NCBI RefSeq assembly: GCF_000002075.1
Contig: NW_004797305.1
Coordinates: forward strand, 1,342,153 to 1,406,152
Source of the DNA: Aplysia californica
Taxonomy: Eukaryota; Mollusca; Gastropoda; Aplysiida; Aplysiidae
DNA length: 64,000 nucleotides
Reading direction: 5' to 3'
In this document: positions 13,801 to 25,700 of the stretch, piece after piece
How positions within the stretch are numbered: position 1 is the stretch's first letter
Layout: every line of letters begins with the position of its first letter
The notes under the pieces: model-generated
Told to the model about the DNA's origin: nothing
What the model saw: only the letters and a program-made list of their open reading frames with translations
The model's database searches: none
Made by a program: the position numbers and the translations under genes

Positions 13801-14572
13801 AACTAGCAGGTGCTTGGCACAGAAATAAAAATGAAACAAAGCTAATACTAGAAAGGGATGAAGAATAGATAAAATGTAGTCTCTTTTTCCTGTTGTCTTT
13901 GTAACACACAGCCTCACATGCTACAGCTACCATTGCTGGGTCACAGTTTCATAACATTCTTTCTCCTCTGCGCTGGCCTAATTCCTAATACATATCCTCA
14001 GCACAACTCAAAATCCCAGACTCTACTTTAATGAATCAGCTTCAGTTTGCACAAATTGCAAAATTATGGTCTCCATGGAAAAAATACCATGTACATGCTG
14101 ACATTTTTTTGTCCAGCCTCATTTTTGTGATAGGCCTTGAACATGATGTCTAAATGCCTCTTCATATCCTACTTTTTTCTCTCTCTCCCTTCATGTACTC
14201 AGGTGACCTTCTGGATACACCTCCTTTGGTTAAGACAGTGAGTGGAGCCAATGCTGTGAATAGTGTGAATAAAAAAATAACGCTCACCGTCTTGAAAAAT
14301 GCTTAGACTTGTCTACATTTTCCGCCTTTTTGTTCCTTATTTTTAGCTCAGCGATGTCTTCAAGTACTATAGATACTGGTGATGATGACATTGATGAAGA
14401 TGACAGAGACGATTCCTCTGAATCGGAGATGGAAACCGATGAAAAAGGAAGTGCTCTTCCTGCCTTGGACACTACAGATGGTGATCAGATTCAGGAAGAG
14501 GAGGACATGAACAAGTTGCTTTCTCCGTCTTTAGATTGGATACAGTGGTGTGCAAAGTTAAAACTTAAGTGA
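1819..14572 (+). CDS. WDR75: WD repeat-containing protein 75 (UTP17/Nan1 homologue), 3' part of gene, 11 exons
   Basis: WDR75 is a WD40 protein of the t-UTP subcomplex of the small-subunit processome, needed in the nucleolus for 18S rRNA processing and pol I transcription (family knowledge). Coding exons: 1819-1977, 2446-2645, 3240-3427, 5268-5422, 6449-6638, 7114-7205, 7497-7586, 8729-8943, 10955-11092, 12606-12673 and 14347-14572 (stop TGA). All phases join without a break, giving 572 residues. Family motifs are LLSGGHECVLVKWQ, NGLPGHLQFYSL, EWLATFESW, FGNKQCSHLLVVAT and VFSPRNSTMIYQHENV, in the order of human WDR75 from roughly residue 260 to its end. The tail is acidic and Ser-rich and closes with DWIQW, like the family's short C-terminal DYSW motif. 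The N-terminal propeller exons lie upstream of the window. The intron after 8943 has a GC donor. Exon limits come from splice consensus, phase and remembered homology. Confidence 0.95.
2960..3152 (+). repeat. Short SINE copy (~169 bp) with target-site duplication
   Basis: The body 2972-3140 starts TGGGTGGTTGGCGGGTGC and ends in the CATATGACCTTATGCAGTTG-like tail followed by A-rich sequence. Flanks AGTATAACCAGA (2960-2971) and AGTAAAACCAGA (3141-3152) are an imperfect 12-bp duplication. It shares its body with copies at 10318, 42645 and 59784. It is in a WDR75 intron and is the most diverged of the four (the tail reads ATATGGCCTTATTGTGTTGC). Confidence 0.85.
4220..5100. mobile_element. Non-autonomous pogo/Tigger-like TA element (MITE), 881 bp
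   Basis: The two ends are perfect 25-bp inverted repeats including the TA target; the outer part reads CAGTAGTCTCCGCCTAAGAT. TA targets are at 4220-4221 and 5099-5100. The inner word GGGATCTTA or its complement recurs about seven times, mainly near the ends (for example 4267-4300 and 4946-5095). No transposase reading frame was found. It sits in the WDR75 intron between the exons ending at 3427 and starting at 5268. Assignment to pogo-like elements rests on the TIR style and TA target. Confidence 0.88.
5423..6448 (+). other. WDR75 intron, no further feature seen
   Basis: The donor is GTGAGT after the codon fragment at 5422 and the acceptor is TTTCCCAG before 6449. Apart from an A run near 5830, nothing stands out on either strand. 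Confidence 0.7.
7984..8342. mobile_element. Short TTAA element, piggyBac-like MITE, 359 bp
   Basis: TTAA is present at 7984-7987 and 8339-8342. The ends read CCCTTTTTAAGCCA and, on the other strand, CCTTCTTAGCACCA, an imperfect inverted repeat. No coding content was seen. It is intronic in WDR75. The weak TIR leaves some doubt that the borders are right. Confidence 0.55.
8944..10954 (+). other. GC-AG intron of WDR75
   Basis: The exon ends AACACAG and the intron begins GCATGT; the acceptor is TCTGTTGCAG before 10955. Both neighbouring exons are in phase 0 across this junction, whereas the nearest GT (8949-8950) would shift the frame. The intron holds a SINE at 10318-10484; other parts (9000-10300) show only diffuse repeat similarity, for example 9130-9200 to 3950-4015. 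Confidence 0.85.
10318..10484 (+). repeat. Short SINE copy
   Basis: It starts GTGGTTGGCGGGTGCTCTGG, carries GTTTGTTACTCTCTTGTAAC in the middle, and ends in a CATATGACTTTATGCAGCTG-type tail followed by CCGTAAAACC and an A-rich end. A clear target-site duplication was not found, so borders are approximate. It lies in the GC-AG intron of WDR75. Confidence 0.8.
11120..11578 (+). mobile_element. LINE 3' end fragment (reverse transcriptase C-terminus) with ATT tail
   Basis: A frame from 11125 to 11337 reads like the last part of a LINE reverse transcriptase: SPDYLSVLMEMYAPSRNLRS, then LGERAFSICALKLWNSLDLD, a pattern (PRSRT, GERAFS, LWNSL) typical of CR1/L2/jockey-type elements. Beyond its stop, KLRTVFFRK follows in another frame. 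The 3' untranslated part ends in GGCGCGTTATAAATTC and a run of ATT repeats to 11578, as seen at 3' ends of such LINEs. The fragment is 5'-truncated and inserted just after the WDR75 exon ending at 11092. Confidence 0.8.
11579..12605 (+). other. WDR75 intron, no further feature seen
   Basis: The end of the intron has a T-rich tract and the acceptor TTTCAG before 12606. No gene or recognised repeat was found here. Confidence 0.6.
12944..13472. mobile_element. TTAA element, piggyBac-like MITE, 529 bp
   Basis: TTAA flanks perfect 11-bp inverted repeats, CACATTACACC at the left and GGTGTAATGTG at the right. On the minus strand an acidic Ser/Asp-rich stretch (DTSDGSDSDENVVARV, about 13090-13150) resembles the acidic leader of piggyBac transposases; no catalytic part remains. 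It sits in the last WDR75 intron. The transposase link is an inference from composition. Confidence 0.75.
13473..14346 (+). other. Last WDR75 intron, no further feature seen
   Basis: No convincing exon or repeat. A possible exon at 14203 was rejected because the exons at 12606-12673 and 14347-14572 already join in phase without it. The acceptor is TTATTTTTAG at 14337-14346. Confidence 0.6.
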
Positions 14573-14648
14573 TGTAAAGTATTTTATTCCTTTTTATAGT
14601 CGTCACTGCCTGGATACTTGTTGTGGGTGGAATGTTTTGACTACATGA

Positions 14649-14654
14649 AATAAA
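14649..14654 (+). promoter_or_regulatory. Poly(A) signal AATAAA for WDR75
   Basis: A canonical AATAAA lies 77 bases after the WDR75 stop codon, and T/GT-rich sequence follows (14670-14705). This is the likely 3' end signal of the gene. Confidence 0.75.
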
Positions 14655-14846
14655 TGATTAAGTCAGATAATTTCTTTGTTGTTTTGAGATGCTTTTGCTT
14701 TTTTATTGTTTACCAAACCAGTACAGTCAGTCCCACTTACCTCTAGGTTTTGTCAACACACGAAAATGAACACCAGTATAAACATACTATTTGCCCCTTT
14801 AAACCCCCAGCGGTAAATAGCCGAGTTGTAAAATCTTTACTAATGT

Positions 14847-15403
14847 AAATTTGCCCTGGGGGCTCTCGTGGCCTAGAGGTTAAGGTGTTGGCTTCTCATT
14901 CAAAAAGTCCTGGGTTCGAATCCGGGTAGCGACCGAAAAATTTTCTTCTCTAAACTTGTCTCCTTTCACCTCATTTCCTGCTCTCTCGCAATGTTCTGTC
15001 GTCTGCTTTCGTCTCCTCTTTCTGCCCCCACCCCCTCACCTCCTTTGCCCCTTCCTCTGGGCTCCTGATTCTTTCTGCAGCCTTTCTACTGCTACTCCTT
15101 CACTTCTTCTTACTGCTGTCTTTCAGCCACACCCCTGATCTTCTGGTAGGAAAGATCTACACCTAGCCTTCTCGAACAAGGGCGAAAAATCTCGGAGGGC
15201 CCGTGTGCAAGTTGCGCACGTTAAAGATCCCTTGGTGGTCTAAAATCGATAAGAGTAGGCTTCGGACGCCACCCGGGCATAATTCAAAATTTCCTACCAA
15301 CTGAAAAATATTAGGTGTGTCCCGCGTGCTCATATGACCTTATGCAGTTGCGAACGCTGTAAAACACTTTACAAAAACAAACAAACAAACAAAATTTGCC
15401 CTG
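14847..15403 (+). repeat. Full-length tRNA-derived SINE, 533 bp, with 12-bp target duplication
   Basis: The element is 14859-15391, flanked by perfect AAATTTGCCCTG repeats (14847-14858 and 15392-15403). The head is tRNA-like with box A TGGCCTAGAGG at 14869-14879 and box B GGTTCGAATCC at 14913-14923, so it carries an internal pol III promoter. A pyrimidine-rich part and a middle domain follow (the latter also at 93-300). The 3' tail CTCATATGACCTTATGCAGT plus GCTGTAAAAC is shared with the shorter SINE family, and the end is an (AAAC)n tract. The intact duplication indicates a fairly recent insertion. It lies between the 3' ends of WDR75 and DNAJC28. Confidence 0.93.
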
Positions 15404-16938
15404 CAACACTGCCAGCAAATTGGCTGCTAGAGATAGGTACACAGGGAGCACAGCACCCACTTGGTAGCTATGTGTGCAGCGGTTATCTCCATTTCTCCCT
15501 TCTCATGACTGCGAGCCAGCTCATCGCTGATTTGCTCCCCCCCCTACCTATTCCACCTCGCCACCTTGTAGATTTCTGGCAGCATATGCTTGACAAGTAG
15601 CCTCAGAACAGGCAATTCATGTTATTTTCAATTTATGCACAATTCACAGAGAAAGAGAGAAAAGCGAATGACTGTCAGTTTTAATTTAACCAACAAAATT
15701 ACACTTTCAAACACAGTTTACACAACAGAATCATGTCCCTTGGTGCTGGGCAGCCAAGGCCATTTAAAGGGACAATTAGAACCCCATTCTAACCACTAGC
15801 CCCGCCAACTTCATGTCGTCCCAAGGTTGGCAGAACAACAAGGTTTGGCAGTATTGTGAATATCAATCAATATAATACATTTTTTTTTTCATCTTGTTTA
15901 ATAATTCATCTGTACAGACATAACGTGCAAATCTCAGTACATTTCTATACATATCACATGGGTAACAACTGCAAATGGGTAATTCTACTTTTGTATGTAT
16001 TATTATGGACTTTTAAGCCCGACTTCATCCTAGCAACAGCTGACTGCATTACAAAAAAAATTCTTTTACCAGAAAGTAGAGACTAAAATTCATGTACATA
16101 GCACACGGGCACTGCCAGAGTGGCTGGATTGTTGTAACAGTTTTCAACAGCAATAGTTGTAATCATTAAAAGTCAACATTCAAGCAATTCACAACTCAAA
16201 AGACAACTGAAAACAGTACTTTCAACATTTTAATTTGACTTAAAGTCGGATAAGAAATAGCAAACCTCTGCTTTCCATATTTGAGAGAGGAGTGGCGGAA
16301 TGACCATAAGACGGAAATTACAACTGAACATTTTGTATATCCCATACTATATCTGAGAATTAACAACAGATCAAACGAAATGAAAATTAATGTGTAACAT
16401 GCCATACTGGATAGGCACATTTATCTATACTCAAGAATCTGGATAATTTATTTGGGATTTCCATGAGCTCATTGCATAGTGCATTTGCTTTCTCTCTCTA
16501 CACTCATATTCTTCTGTACGAGAACCAAGCAAAAACTTCCCCCGCTCTTCCTCTCAAGGGCATTTGAAATTAATTTCAGACAGACATCCTCCCCATCCAA
16601 CAACAACTGCAAAAAAACACACACAGGCCTGCATTTTTATATTCCTCAAAATCACAACCTGCTAATCGACAAAATTTAATTTGGATACACAATTTGCACT
16701 GTGTACTTTTACAAGTTCATACTACTGGTTATGACTAATATCACAAGCAAACTAACAAGTAGCTTTCTCCTCTTATTAAAATTGTAAAAATATACCATTC
16801 TGTATTCTTTGGTTAATCAGAAGCCACAAGACCAGACACCTCAGTATCTGGATCGCTGGTTGATTAAAATGTTCACTTTAAATAAGTAAAACTGTTTATA
16901 AGAATCGAAGCAAATTTTCAAATTGAAAGACCAACAGC
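15404..16938. other. Intergenic stretch between convergent genes
   Basis: No coding region was recognised. It may include the 3' UTR of DNAJC28 (minus strand): TTTATT, a minus-strand AATAAA, occurs at 16447-16452, but nothing decides where the transcript ends. Confidence 0.4.
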
Positions 16939-17105
16939 TACAGTTGGGTCCGCTTAAACCAAAATCCCAACGGGACCGCCAGATTTTTTTAAATTTAGGA
17001 AGAGACAGGTTGTACAAAATATTTTGAAAAGGGGAGCTTCTTTTTCTTTCAGTTTCTTGCTGTTTTTGGACTAACGGTGTTCAGTTTTAAGTGGACTCCA
17101 CTGTT
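16939..17105. mobile_element. Very short pogo-like TA element, ~167 bp
   Basis: The left end reads CAGTTGGGTCCGCTTAAAC after TA; the right end, on the other strand, reads CAGTGGAGTCCACTTAAAAC. The inverted repeats match at about 15 of 19 positions and follow the same plan as the element at 33057-33871. The right target reads TT, not TA. No coding content. Confidence 0.65.
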
Positions 17106-18207
17106 AACATACTATATACACAGTCAGGCACGGATACCCCAAAGACATCGGGGTATTGACAAGTGTTAGACATATCCATAATTCTGGAAACCAATAAAAA
17201 TAAAACAAAGGTTTTACTTTTATCATCAGAATGGGACCTGATATAGCAAGAGACATGGCACATGCTCGCAAAAACCATTGAAATTGAAACAATGCCAGCT
17301 TGATGTTTTGAAATTTGACAAAGTCCCCTTGCTTTCTCTCCAGTTGACAAAAATGATCAGATGTCAGCTTTTTAATTTTATATATTTTTTTTTTTAAACA
17401 TGATGGGAAGCTTTGTTTTGGGGATTCCAAATCTCTTACAAATTTCCATCTAAGCGCAAGACATTTGGTCAACCAGCTCTAACCTCTGTCACTTGGTTGC
17501 TACTGTCAGACAAGTAAGTTTTCTCTTCTCTGCCATCATGAAAAGTATCCATTGTCAACAATACGATAGAAGGACGGATAGTGCATGCATCTTGTTCGGT
17601 GTGGAAGCAAGAGAAATGAGAGTGTTGCTTATAAGCCTTTTGACTAAAATATAATTGCTCTTACATCTGATCACAATCTGGACGATGTAACCAACACTGG
17701 TCAAAGCACACCACCCACCCCTCTTGTATAATCAGTGCAATCACTTCCCCTTCCATACTTTCAGCTTCAAACAACATGCACATGCACATAAACAAACATA
17801 ATTCATACCCCATACAGTCCAATGCAGCATGAAACTCTTGTCTTCGACCACACCCAACCATCCAGTATCCACCCTCACATGACAAGATCCAAGGTAGTTC
17901 TAGTGTTTTATGCAAACTACAGGAGATAATGTGTGATAATGCATCTCAATACAAGCAGCGTGTGTGTATCTCACTGAGTGGGGGTAAGCCCGGAGGGCTC
18001 TTATACCCAATAATCTCAGTGACAATAGAGGTGTATTGTTTTCCATCTTGTACGCAGGGATATTTGATTTCAGACAGTTGGAAGGAAAATCTTTATCTTT
18101 AAAAGACTTTTCGAGACAAGTCATTCGATAAATGTGTACCGGTCTTTGAAAAAAACTGTGTGGCCAATACAAAGAATATATAGCAGTTCAGTGGGGGAAT
18201 TACATAA
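17106..18207. other. Intergenic stretch, nothing recognised
   Basis: Short open frames occur on the minus strand (for example 17104-17472) but show no family resemblance or codon bias that I can support. It could be part of the DNAJC28 3' UTR. Confidence 0.4.
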
Positions 18208-19636
18208 TACAGTGGAACTCAGATTCAATGAGGTCGCCGGGCCTGACCTAAAATCTCGTTGAATCCGAGCGTTCGTTAAGTTATAGCAAACATGAGGTTT
18301 TTGTGTAGATAATTACAGGCACTGAGCAAATAATGTATAAAGAGAAGTAACAAGTGGTGCCTGAAATGCCTGCATTTTATGAGCTGTGCAAAGAAAAAAA
18401 AAGACAAATTCGTTCAAATGCACCCCCCCGACACACGCACACAGTCACACGTGTGCAGGTCGCCCATCCGACCCAGAGACATGCTAGAGTAGACATGTGT
18501 GTGTGCCAACAATGCATGTGTTGGTACATTTGTATGAAAGAAGGCCACTGATTGGTCGCATGCAATCAGCTAAGTGAATACAGTCCGTGCCGGCTTTAAG
18601 CACGCCGGCCGTAAGCACGTTTCGGACTCAAGCACGCTAAACGGCTCTTACCAAATTTTTGCTATATAAATTACACGCCTATAAGCACGGTAACTTCGGC
18701 TTCAAGCACGCTTCATTTACAAGACAGTCAATATTTTCATGATGACCCATCGAAGTTCGAACACAGTTTACACCGCAGCAGTGGAGTGTGTCAAGAGAAA
18801 CACAAAGAACGCAAGTGATGCACACACACACTCACACGGGCGGAGAGGAAGCAGAGGGAAGCACACAGCCGTGCACGCGGACATAGGATCTAGCCCAGGC
18901 CTAGAGCAAAGCTACACACCACCCCCCAAAAAATACAAAGAGAGTCGGGGAGACGAGAAAGGAGGCTGGCTGCGATTTCACCTTTGACCCTCGCTATCCA
19001 TTAATCCTGATTGTGTATCACGCGCGAGGTGGCATGAAGGCGGTGGTACATGTATGAGTGGCACAGCGGGCAGTGGTACGCACAGGCAGTGTGTTACAGT
19101 AGGCCTAGTGTGCTGTATCGTGACTGGCCGTCTAAATTAAGTTTTATTTTCCCATTCGACCACAAAACAAAAACAAACAAGCGAACAAAAACTACCATGG
19201 CGGGTGTCTAAATAACAGTGCACACTTTTGCGGGACCGCTATAGGCCTACTTACAAACAAAGGGTAATAGCACGGGGAATTTTCTACATGAAAATCTCTG
19301 GATTATGTCTACTTCGCACTTAAGCACGCTTCGGCTTTAAGCACGCTTAAGCTTTCTCCCGATGACCGTGCTTAAAGCCGGCTTGGACTGTACTGATTCA
19401 TGATGCAGGTGCAATGGTTGGTTTTCGAGAATAGATAAAGTTCGCTGTGGGAGAAAAATGAGCGAAGCCACGTCTGCAAGGGATGTTCATCCTGGAAGCG
19501 ACCTCATTGAATCCGAACTTGCTGATTGAAGTGTTTGTTGAATTCGGGTTATTTTTATTGATTTTAAAGAAGAAAAAAACGGGGAGTCTATCTCCTCCTG
19601 TTGAATCCGAGCTTGCTGAATCCGAGTTCCACCGTA
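18208..19636. mobile_element. pogo-like TA element (word AATCCGAG), carrying a nested insertion
   Basis: Ends are TACAGTGGAACTCAGATTCA and, at the right, TTGCTGAATCCGAGTTCCAC plus CGTA. The word GAATCCGA recurs near both ends (about 18265, 19510, 19603, 19619). The core is ~615 bp; the remainder is the separate element at 18579-19392. Related copies are 29421-30240 (uninterrupted, opposite orientation) and 56570-56915 (partial). It lies just beyond the 3' end of the DNAJC28 coding region. Confidence 0.85.
18579..19392. mobile_element. pogo-like TA element (word AAGCACG) nested in the 18208 element
   Basis: Inverted ends CAGTCCGTGCCGGCTTTAAG and, on the other strand, CAGTCCAAGCCGGCTTTAAG, with TA at 18579-18580 and 19391-19392. 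The word AAGCACG or its complement occurs about eight times, clustered at both ends (18595-18720 and 19315-19380). The uninterrupted relative at 29421-30240 reads straight through this point with a single TA (GCGAATAATGG when reversed), which confirms the insertion and its target. Internal sequence has no transposase frame. Confidence 0.92.
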
Positions 19637-19719
19637 TTATTATAGGAGCTGTCTATGACTTCAAGCTTAGAGTGTACATGTTATCTGTGCCTGACTGTAT
19701 ACAGGGATAATTTTGAACA

Positions 19720-22700
19720 TTATCTTGACTTGAATACATCCTTAATATTAGACCAAACGTGATCCCATTTTATCTTGTCTTCAGCACTCACATGAGATAA
19801 AGACCCTTCAAATGATATGTCCATTGCACTCCTCTCATCTTCGCTTGGCAGAAACTGATCATGATTGTACAGAACTTTCTGTAAAATTTTCTCATAGTCA
19901 TAATGAACCATCTGTTTATCCATGAAAGGCACTATCATATTGTACTTGTTGATTTTACTGTTTATCTCTTGGAGGCTTTCCTTGAATTTATGAGTGTGAT
20001 GATTCCACCTCATTTCATTCTGGTCGGTATACGGAGGAGGGCCCAACTTTTCTCTGGTAAGTGCTATTCTCTTTCTTGCCAGTGAGATGTCATCCCTAGA
20101 GAAAAAGAGAAAATAAAAGACCATGAAGTTGTAGTTTTTACCTGTCTAATTCTGAAAACAATCTCATCTAGTCTCATAATGATAAAGTAAAAATATCTTT
20201 TGAATATTGTGGTCCAAATAAGTACCCCCCTTATTCTGGCTATTTGTAGCCCAAATACGGTCACCATCCCTGAGTAACCTTATTTGGGCTACCCTCACCT
20301 ACATACCTAACACAGCGTCACTTTTCGCCCGATTCTGTTACTTTGAGTAAGTGTGACTCACCAGCCCACAGGAGCTCCCCGGCTTGGAATCACGGGGTTA
20401 ATGGGTCCTGAAGCGACTTTGTCGGTGTCGGTTAAGAACTTCACGTTTTTGCCTACATTTGAAACGATATAGCTTCTTCTCCATCCCACAGAGCAATCCA
20501 TTACACTGATGTACTAAAAGCTCAATGCTTTGAGATTTATCCTGCATTAGAACGGTTAATTTCTGAGCCTTAGTTTTTGTTCTAGACTAGTGTTTGTAGA
20601 GTACCCAATATGTCCTATTTTAATCACAAACTTGTGAATAAATGATAGTTTACTTTAAAACGGCACGACAGATCTCTCCAAAAACTGTGTTAAACTGACT
20701 ACGAATATTATGGTCTTTTATAATGAGAAATCTTAAATCTGCGCAAGTAGTAATAGTAATATTAGAGAAGAAAGATGCACATCTGCATACAAAAGACATT
20801 CAGCGTTAGCTCCTGTTTTACCATTAAACAAGAGAAAGTTACTCTGCATTTGTTCATGAATCATGCTGTGTCTGTGGCAGCCTGCATACAACTAAGAAAG
20901 ATATATTATGTGCTTTTAAAAAAGCATACAACTGTGTAAATACATGGGTAGAGATAAACTTCTTATATGGAATAAAAATAATGGCAGCTAACACATTGGT
21001 TCTTAGTTTTTTGTGTCCGAAATGTGTGTGGACACTTATGAATGTAAAAAAATCAGAACATTAAGTATTGCAAACGGTCAGAAAAAAGAAAAGAAAAGCT
21101 GGAAAAGTCTGGTGCTGACTGAGTGTCACTGGAAAGTAGAAATTATTCTTATAACCCAATTATGAGAAGTCATCCCTGTTATTCAGTCAACTTCCAAAAT
21201 CTAAACTTAGCGTTTTAAGAAAAGTAAGGAATTTCTGGAGTGTAACAGATACTGTTCGTGTATTGCATTGTAGATGTTTTGTACTTTTTCATAGAGAGGC
21301 TTCAGGGTAATTTTTATGAACTTTCAAGAAAATATGCGAATATTCACGATTATATTAGACACATAAAGTTGTATTTGGAGGATTTACTTCACAGCAAATT
21401 GTGTGCCAGATGGATAAAGTTGCAAAATTACAGCTTTCTATATATATATATATATATAGTATAAGGTTTTACGGCGCTCGCAACTATTATATATGCGCAG
21501 ATACCATCTTTTCGGAGTATCAACACCAATGTTATGTAGTTCAAGTTCCAAAAGTTCGACAGTTTTTGTCGTGCTGTTTATTTTTTATTGATTTTTTTTC
21601 ATTCACACTTGGCCAAATTTTTTTTCCAATTTAGCATTGCCGACTTCAGCGTGTCTGACGAAATAACCGGACAAGTAACAATAATCGTTATTTTTTTAGT
21701 CTTGAGAGCAGAAATGCCTGCTTTGGGTGCATTAACACTTACGCTGCCATGGTCGACCTGAGTTGACGACATAGGGGCATAATTTCATGGACCATTTTTG
21801 ATGCCTTTACGCCGGTTAAGTTAAAATTTAGTAGCAATCGGAACTCGAGGGGAAATGAAAGAAGCTTTCTTGCTATTTTCAGCCCAGTCGAAGCTGTTTT
21901 GAGTGAGATTTCGTCTTTGAAAGTGAATTTTTTGTTTTTCTTCACAACATTGCAAAATTGTTCGGAATGGATGAAGAACCAGACATTGCTACGACCCAAA
22001 ATGACTCTGATTCTGACTTCGCACAATCAGATAATGACAGCAGTGATTCTGAAAGAGAACCAGAGAATTTTTCTGAGTCGAATGACGACAACGGTAGACC
22101 TGGATCTAGAAGGTGTGACGATGTTGGTGATAGGGGTGCGGGTGACGGACGAGAACCACCTCGTAAAAGAGGGCGTGGTCCTACAGGTGCAAACTAGACA
22201 GATAATACTGAGTGGGAATGGAATGTTTTAGAACCTGATGTAGTCCATTCACTATCCACCAACATCCTAAAGTTTCAGAGTCCTACCTCAAATACTTTTT
22301 TTTTTAATTAATTTTTTTCCATCATATACATGTCTCAGAATAGGCTGGCACTGTAAGTCGTAAATGATAATTACCGTAAATACAGGGATACACCTTAAAC
22401 TTTACGTTGAAAGGTACAAAAAATCAAGTCAGCCCTGATAGAGCAGCGACAGGAAGCTGACCCCCGTGACTCCGATGTGATAAGGCCTTCGGAGGAGAAC
22501 TCCCCACTGCAACTAAAATTCCATTTCCGGTGCACAGTGCAAACATCCTTCCCCTCTGAACCTGCAAATAGCAAAGCTTATAGAAGGCAACTCTGTGTTT
22601 GTTATTTAGCTGTAGTTTGCCTTATCTTAGCATCTCAGCGACACTGTTGCTGAGCAGACTCTAGATTTTAGATCTACAGAATGCCAAATGCTGCAAAGTG

Positions 22701-25700
22701 AATTGAACAAAATCCTCAACAGAAAGTCTCAACAGATCCAATGAATCACACAGATCTAGAATTATGTAGGTCCTATCAGTATTAACAGAAATTCTCAGGG
22801 GTTCTTAGGTCTGTTTTTCAGAGTACTTATTGCAGTTTATTATTTATGTATTGGTATACTGATGTTAAGCACAGTCAGAGACAAAAACTAAACTTAATCA
22901 GAAAGATGCAGTTTCTAAATCTCGGCCCAGCCTACTGAATGTCGAATGTGGTGAACTATCAAATGATCCAAGACAAAAGATCAAAAACAACCAGTTTACC
23001 TGATTTCCTTAGACAGCATGATCCATTCTGGTTTGAACCCATTATTGACCATGATCTTGTTCAAGTTGTGTGTGGTCGGGTCTACCAAAGGGTTGTGGTC
23101 CGAGTGGTCCAGTGGTTTTCCCTGACCAGATAAGTTGTCAAACTCGCCTTTTTGCATGGACTCTCGGATCAAGTCATCAACCACACGGTCGATTAGATTG
23201 CTGTGAATAGATCAAGGAAAACGTTTTATCATTTAATAGGAATAAAAAAAGATTTGTTTAAAACATCTATTCTCAAACTGAAAGAAAAACAAAGTGATCT
23301 TTCTAATACTAATATGCTTAGAAACTTAGAATAAATCCACGTGGCAGACTTTAAGCATCTCTAATCCGTAAAACTAAAGGCTACTACAGAGCAAAGACAA
23401 CAGAACACTGAAGTTTTGTTATAAGACGTATTCATAATTTGCAGTACTCTTAAAGAATTCTATTTAGTGTGCTCGAAATTTTAAAAATATAGATTCCTCT
23501 GGGATCAAGAAGGTCAATGATTTACCATTAAGTGTCTCTCTCTTTCAGAAAGAATAATTAGAAACTCAGTTTAATGAAATGTACAGTTTGTATTTCACTT
23601 AAGGTTTTTTTGCAAGTAACAAACTAATTACAGTACAACACAGATAGGTCGAACACAGAAGACTCGAAATCATACATCCATCGAACTGTGCCTGCGGTCC
23701 TAGTTTTATATTTCTTCTTTATTTTTGTAAGATATCCCTTGAACTACGGATCCCTCAAACTACCTAAGCCGGTTCCGACGAATTCGAGCTGTCCGTTTTA
23801 TACTGTATTAATTCAATTAAATTGCAGACCTTTCAAAATGTTTTTCTTTGACATTGGTTACCATGCTTGTTCAATTTTTGGCTCTTGGGGAAAAAAAAGT
23901 ACCACCTGCATTATTGAAAAAGGAATGAATAATGGACAGCCTATTAGAACCCTTAAAGGTTTATCAATTCATGAGAAAAGGTCAACGAAATAATGGCATA
24001 AAGTTTAGTATTAAAATGTAATAGATTCCTAATTCTTTCTCACTTGATGTACCAGGCTGAGCATCTCAGATCCACACCTACCTAATTTTTATTTTCCTAG
24101 CTTCTGCCTTATCTTTCAGAGCAACAGCAGATTCTTCCGAGCCAAACTGCATCTTGCGGTGTTCATACACTGATTCCGTTGCTTGGGAAATACGAAATTG
24201 TTTATGCTGACGTTGTCTGTCTGTGGGAGAACCAAAGCCAATACCCTGAAAACAGACAATGGTGGTTGTTTATTTCCCACTTGAAAGAAACTGAAGACCA
24301 AACATAAACAAATTTATACATTTTGAAGTAACCAGAAGAGAATACCTTCCTCAATACTCCATGAAAATTAAAAATTTACAATGTAGTAAAGTGCATGTGA
24401 ATGTGATCTAAAAAAACCAGTGGTGAACTAAAAGAAAACAGAATCCCTGATTTTTTTCTTTGCCTTCGTAAGGAATTTAAATTATTGATAACCTGAGATG
24501 CTGCTACAGTAGTCTCCATCTAAGCGCATGGTGTTCAGGAGGGCCCCTTAGCCTGCGTTTACATCGAGCATGCATTTACTTGAACCTGTGCGATGGGAGG
24601 AAGATGTGCAATCATCTCATTTCCTTGATAATTTAGTGACCTCCCTTGGAGGATTGAAGGTCACTTTGGCCGACAATGTGGCCAAACGTAACTGTATTAT
24701 GAAGGGTTCCCCAACTGCAGAGATGAATTATAAATACAAAGGCGTTGAATGGGTGGGGGGAAAAGCAGACAGAAGAACTCACTAAACTGAACTATAAAAT
24801 ATCGCCAAGCGATAAGAGGAAACTGTTGGCGATAGTCATAGAGGGAAAAATGCTCAGCCATGAGGCTTTCAAGGACCACTCCTGACTGTCTGTCATCTAC
24901 TGCAACTGGGTTAACTGAGGACATCAGAATCAGAAATTCCAAAAGATTTTTCTCCCGTGATTCATTGAACAAGTACTTTAGTACTTTGAGCACAGCTGAT
25001 CACTGGACTAATCTTTAATCTTATAGAGCACTATCTGGTGTTCTACAGCATCATGGTGCACATCATGGGCCTAATTAAACATTATATGCAGTCACCCAAA
25101 CACCAGTCAGAAACTTTCTCTCAAAGACGCATTTCAAGTGACCAGTCAAAAGACATTTCAGTCCCCCTCCCCCTCCCCCAAACAAATCACTCAATCAGTC
25201 CTAGACATGTGTCCGTGGACAATTGGGTTTGAAAACGCTCTCCATCAATCTCTCTGTTCTGCGGGAGGGACAGTCTCACCAAATATCCAGTTGTCTAGAC
25301 TTGTTACGCAAGCTGTGCAGGTTGTAGTGAAAACTTCCTGTTGTCTAGCTTTATCTGTCAGCATGTTTCAAGGATCGAAGCATGCATTTAGAAGGAGCGA
25401 CCGTGAATTTGTACCGGTACATTTAAATTATAATATCCTAATAAACCTGTCATATGATGACATCATGTGTTTGAACAGATCGTGCCTTTGTATGGCGTGC
25501 GTTTAGGTGGAGACTACTGTATTTCTGACCCAAAAAAATTTGAGGGTAATGTCGTCTAAATCTTCACAAGCAGCCTTCAGATGTTACAAAACACCAAGTC
25601 TTATGTACTTTAACTAACTTTAAGATAATGAAACAGAAAAAAGAGATACAAGAATTAAGAATGAACGTGTGTCAATTGCTGGCCAGAGAAAGGCAGCGTC

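Noticed and set aside
14203-14260. Possible WDR75 exon after CTCAG with frame GDLLDTPPLVKTV
   Set aside because: The exons at 12606-12673 and 14347-14572 join directly in phase and already cover the family's conserved end; including this piece is not needed and lacks a good donor.
14859-14935. tRNA gene
   Set aside because: Boxes A and B are present, but the sequence is the head of a 533-bp SINE with target duplications and A-rich tail, so it is not scored as a functional tRNA.
17104-17472. 122-codon minus-strand frame
   Set aside because: No homology or start context; lies in a non-coding stretch that may be a 3' UTR.
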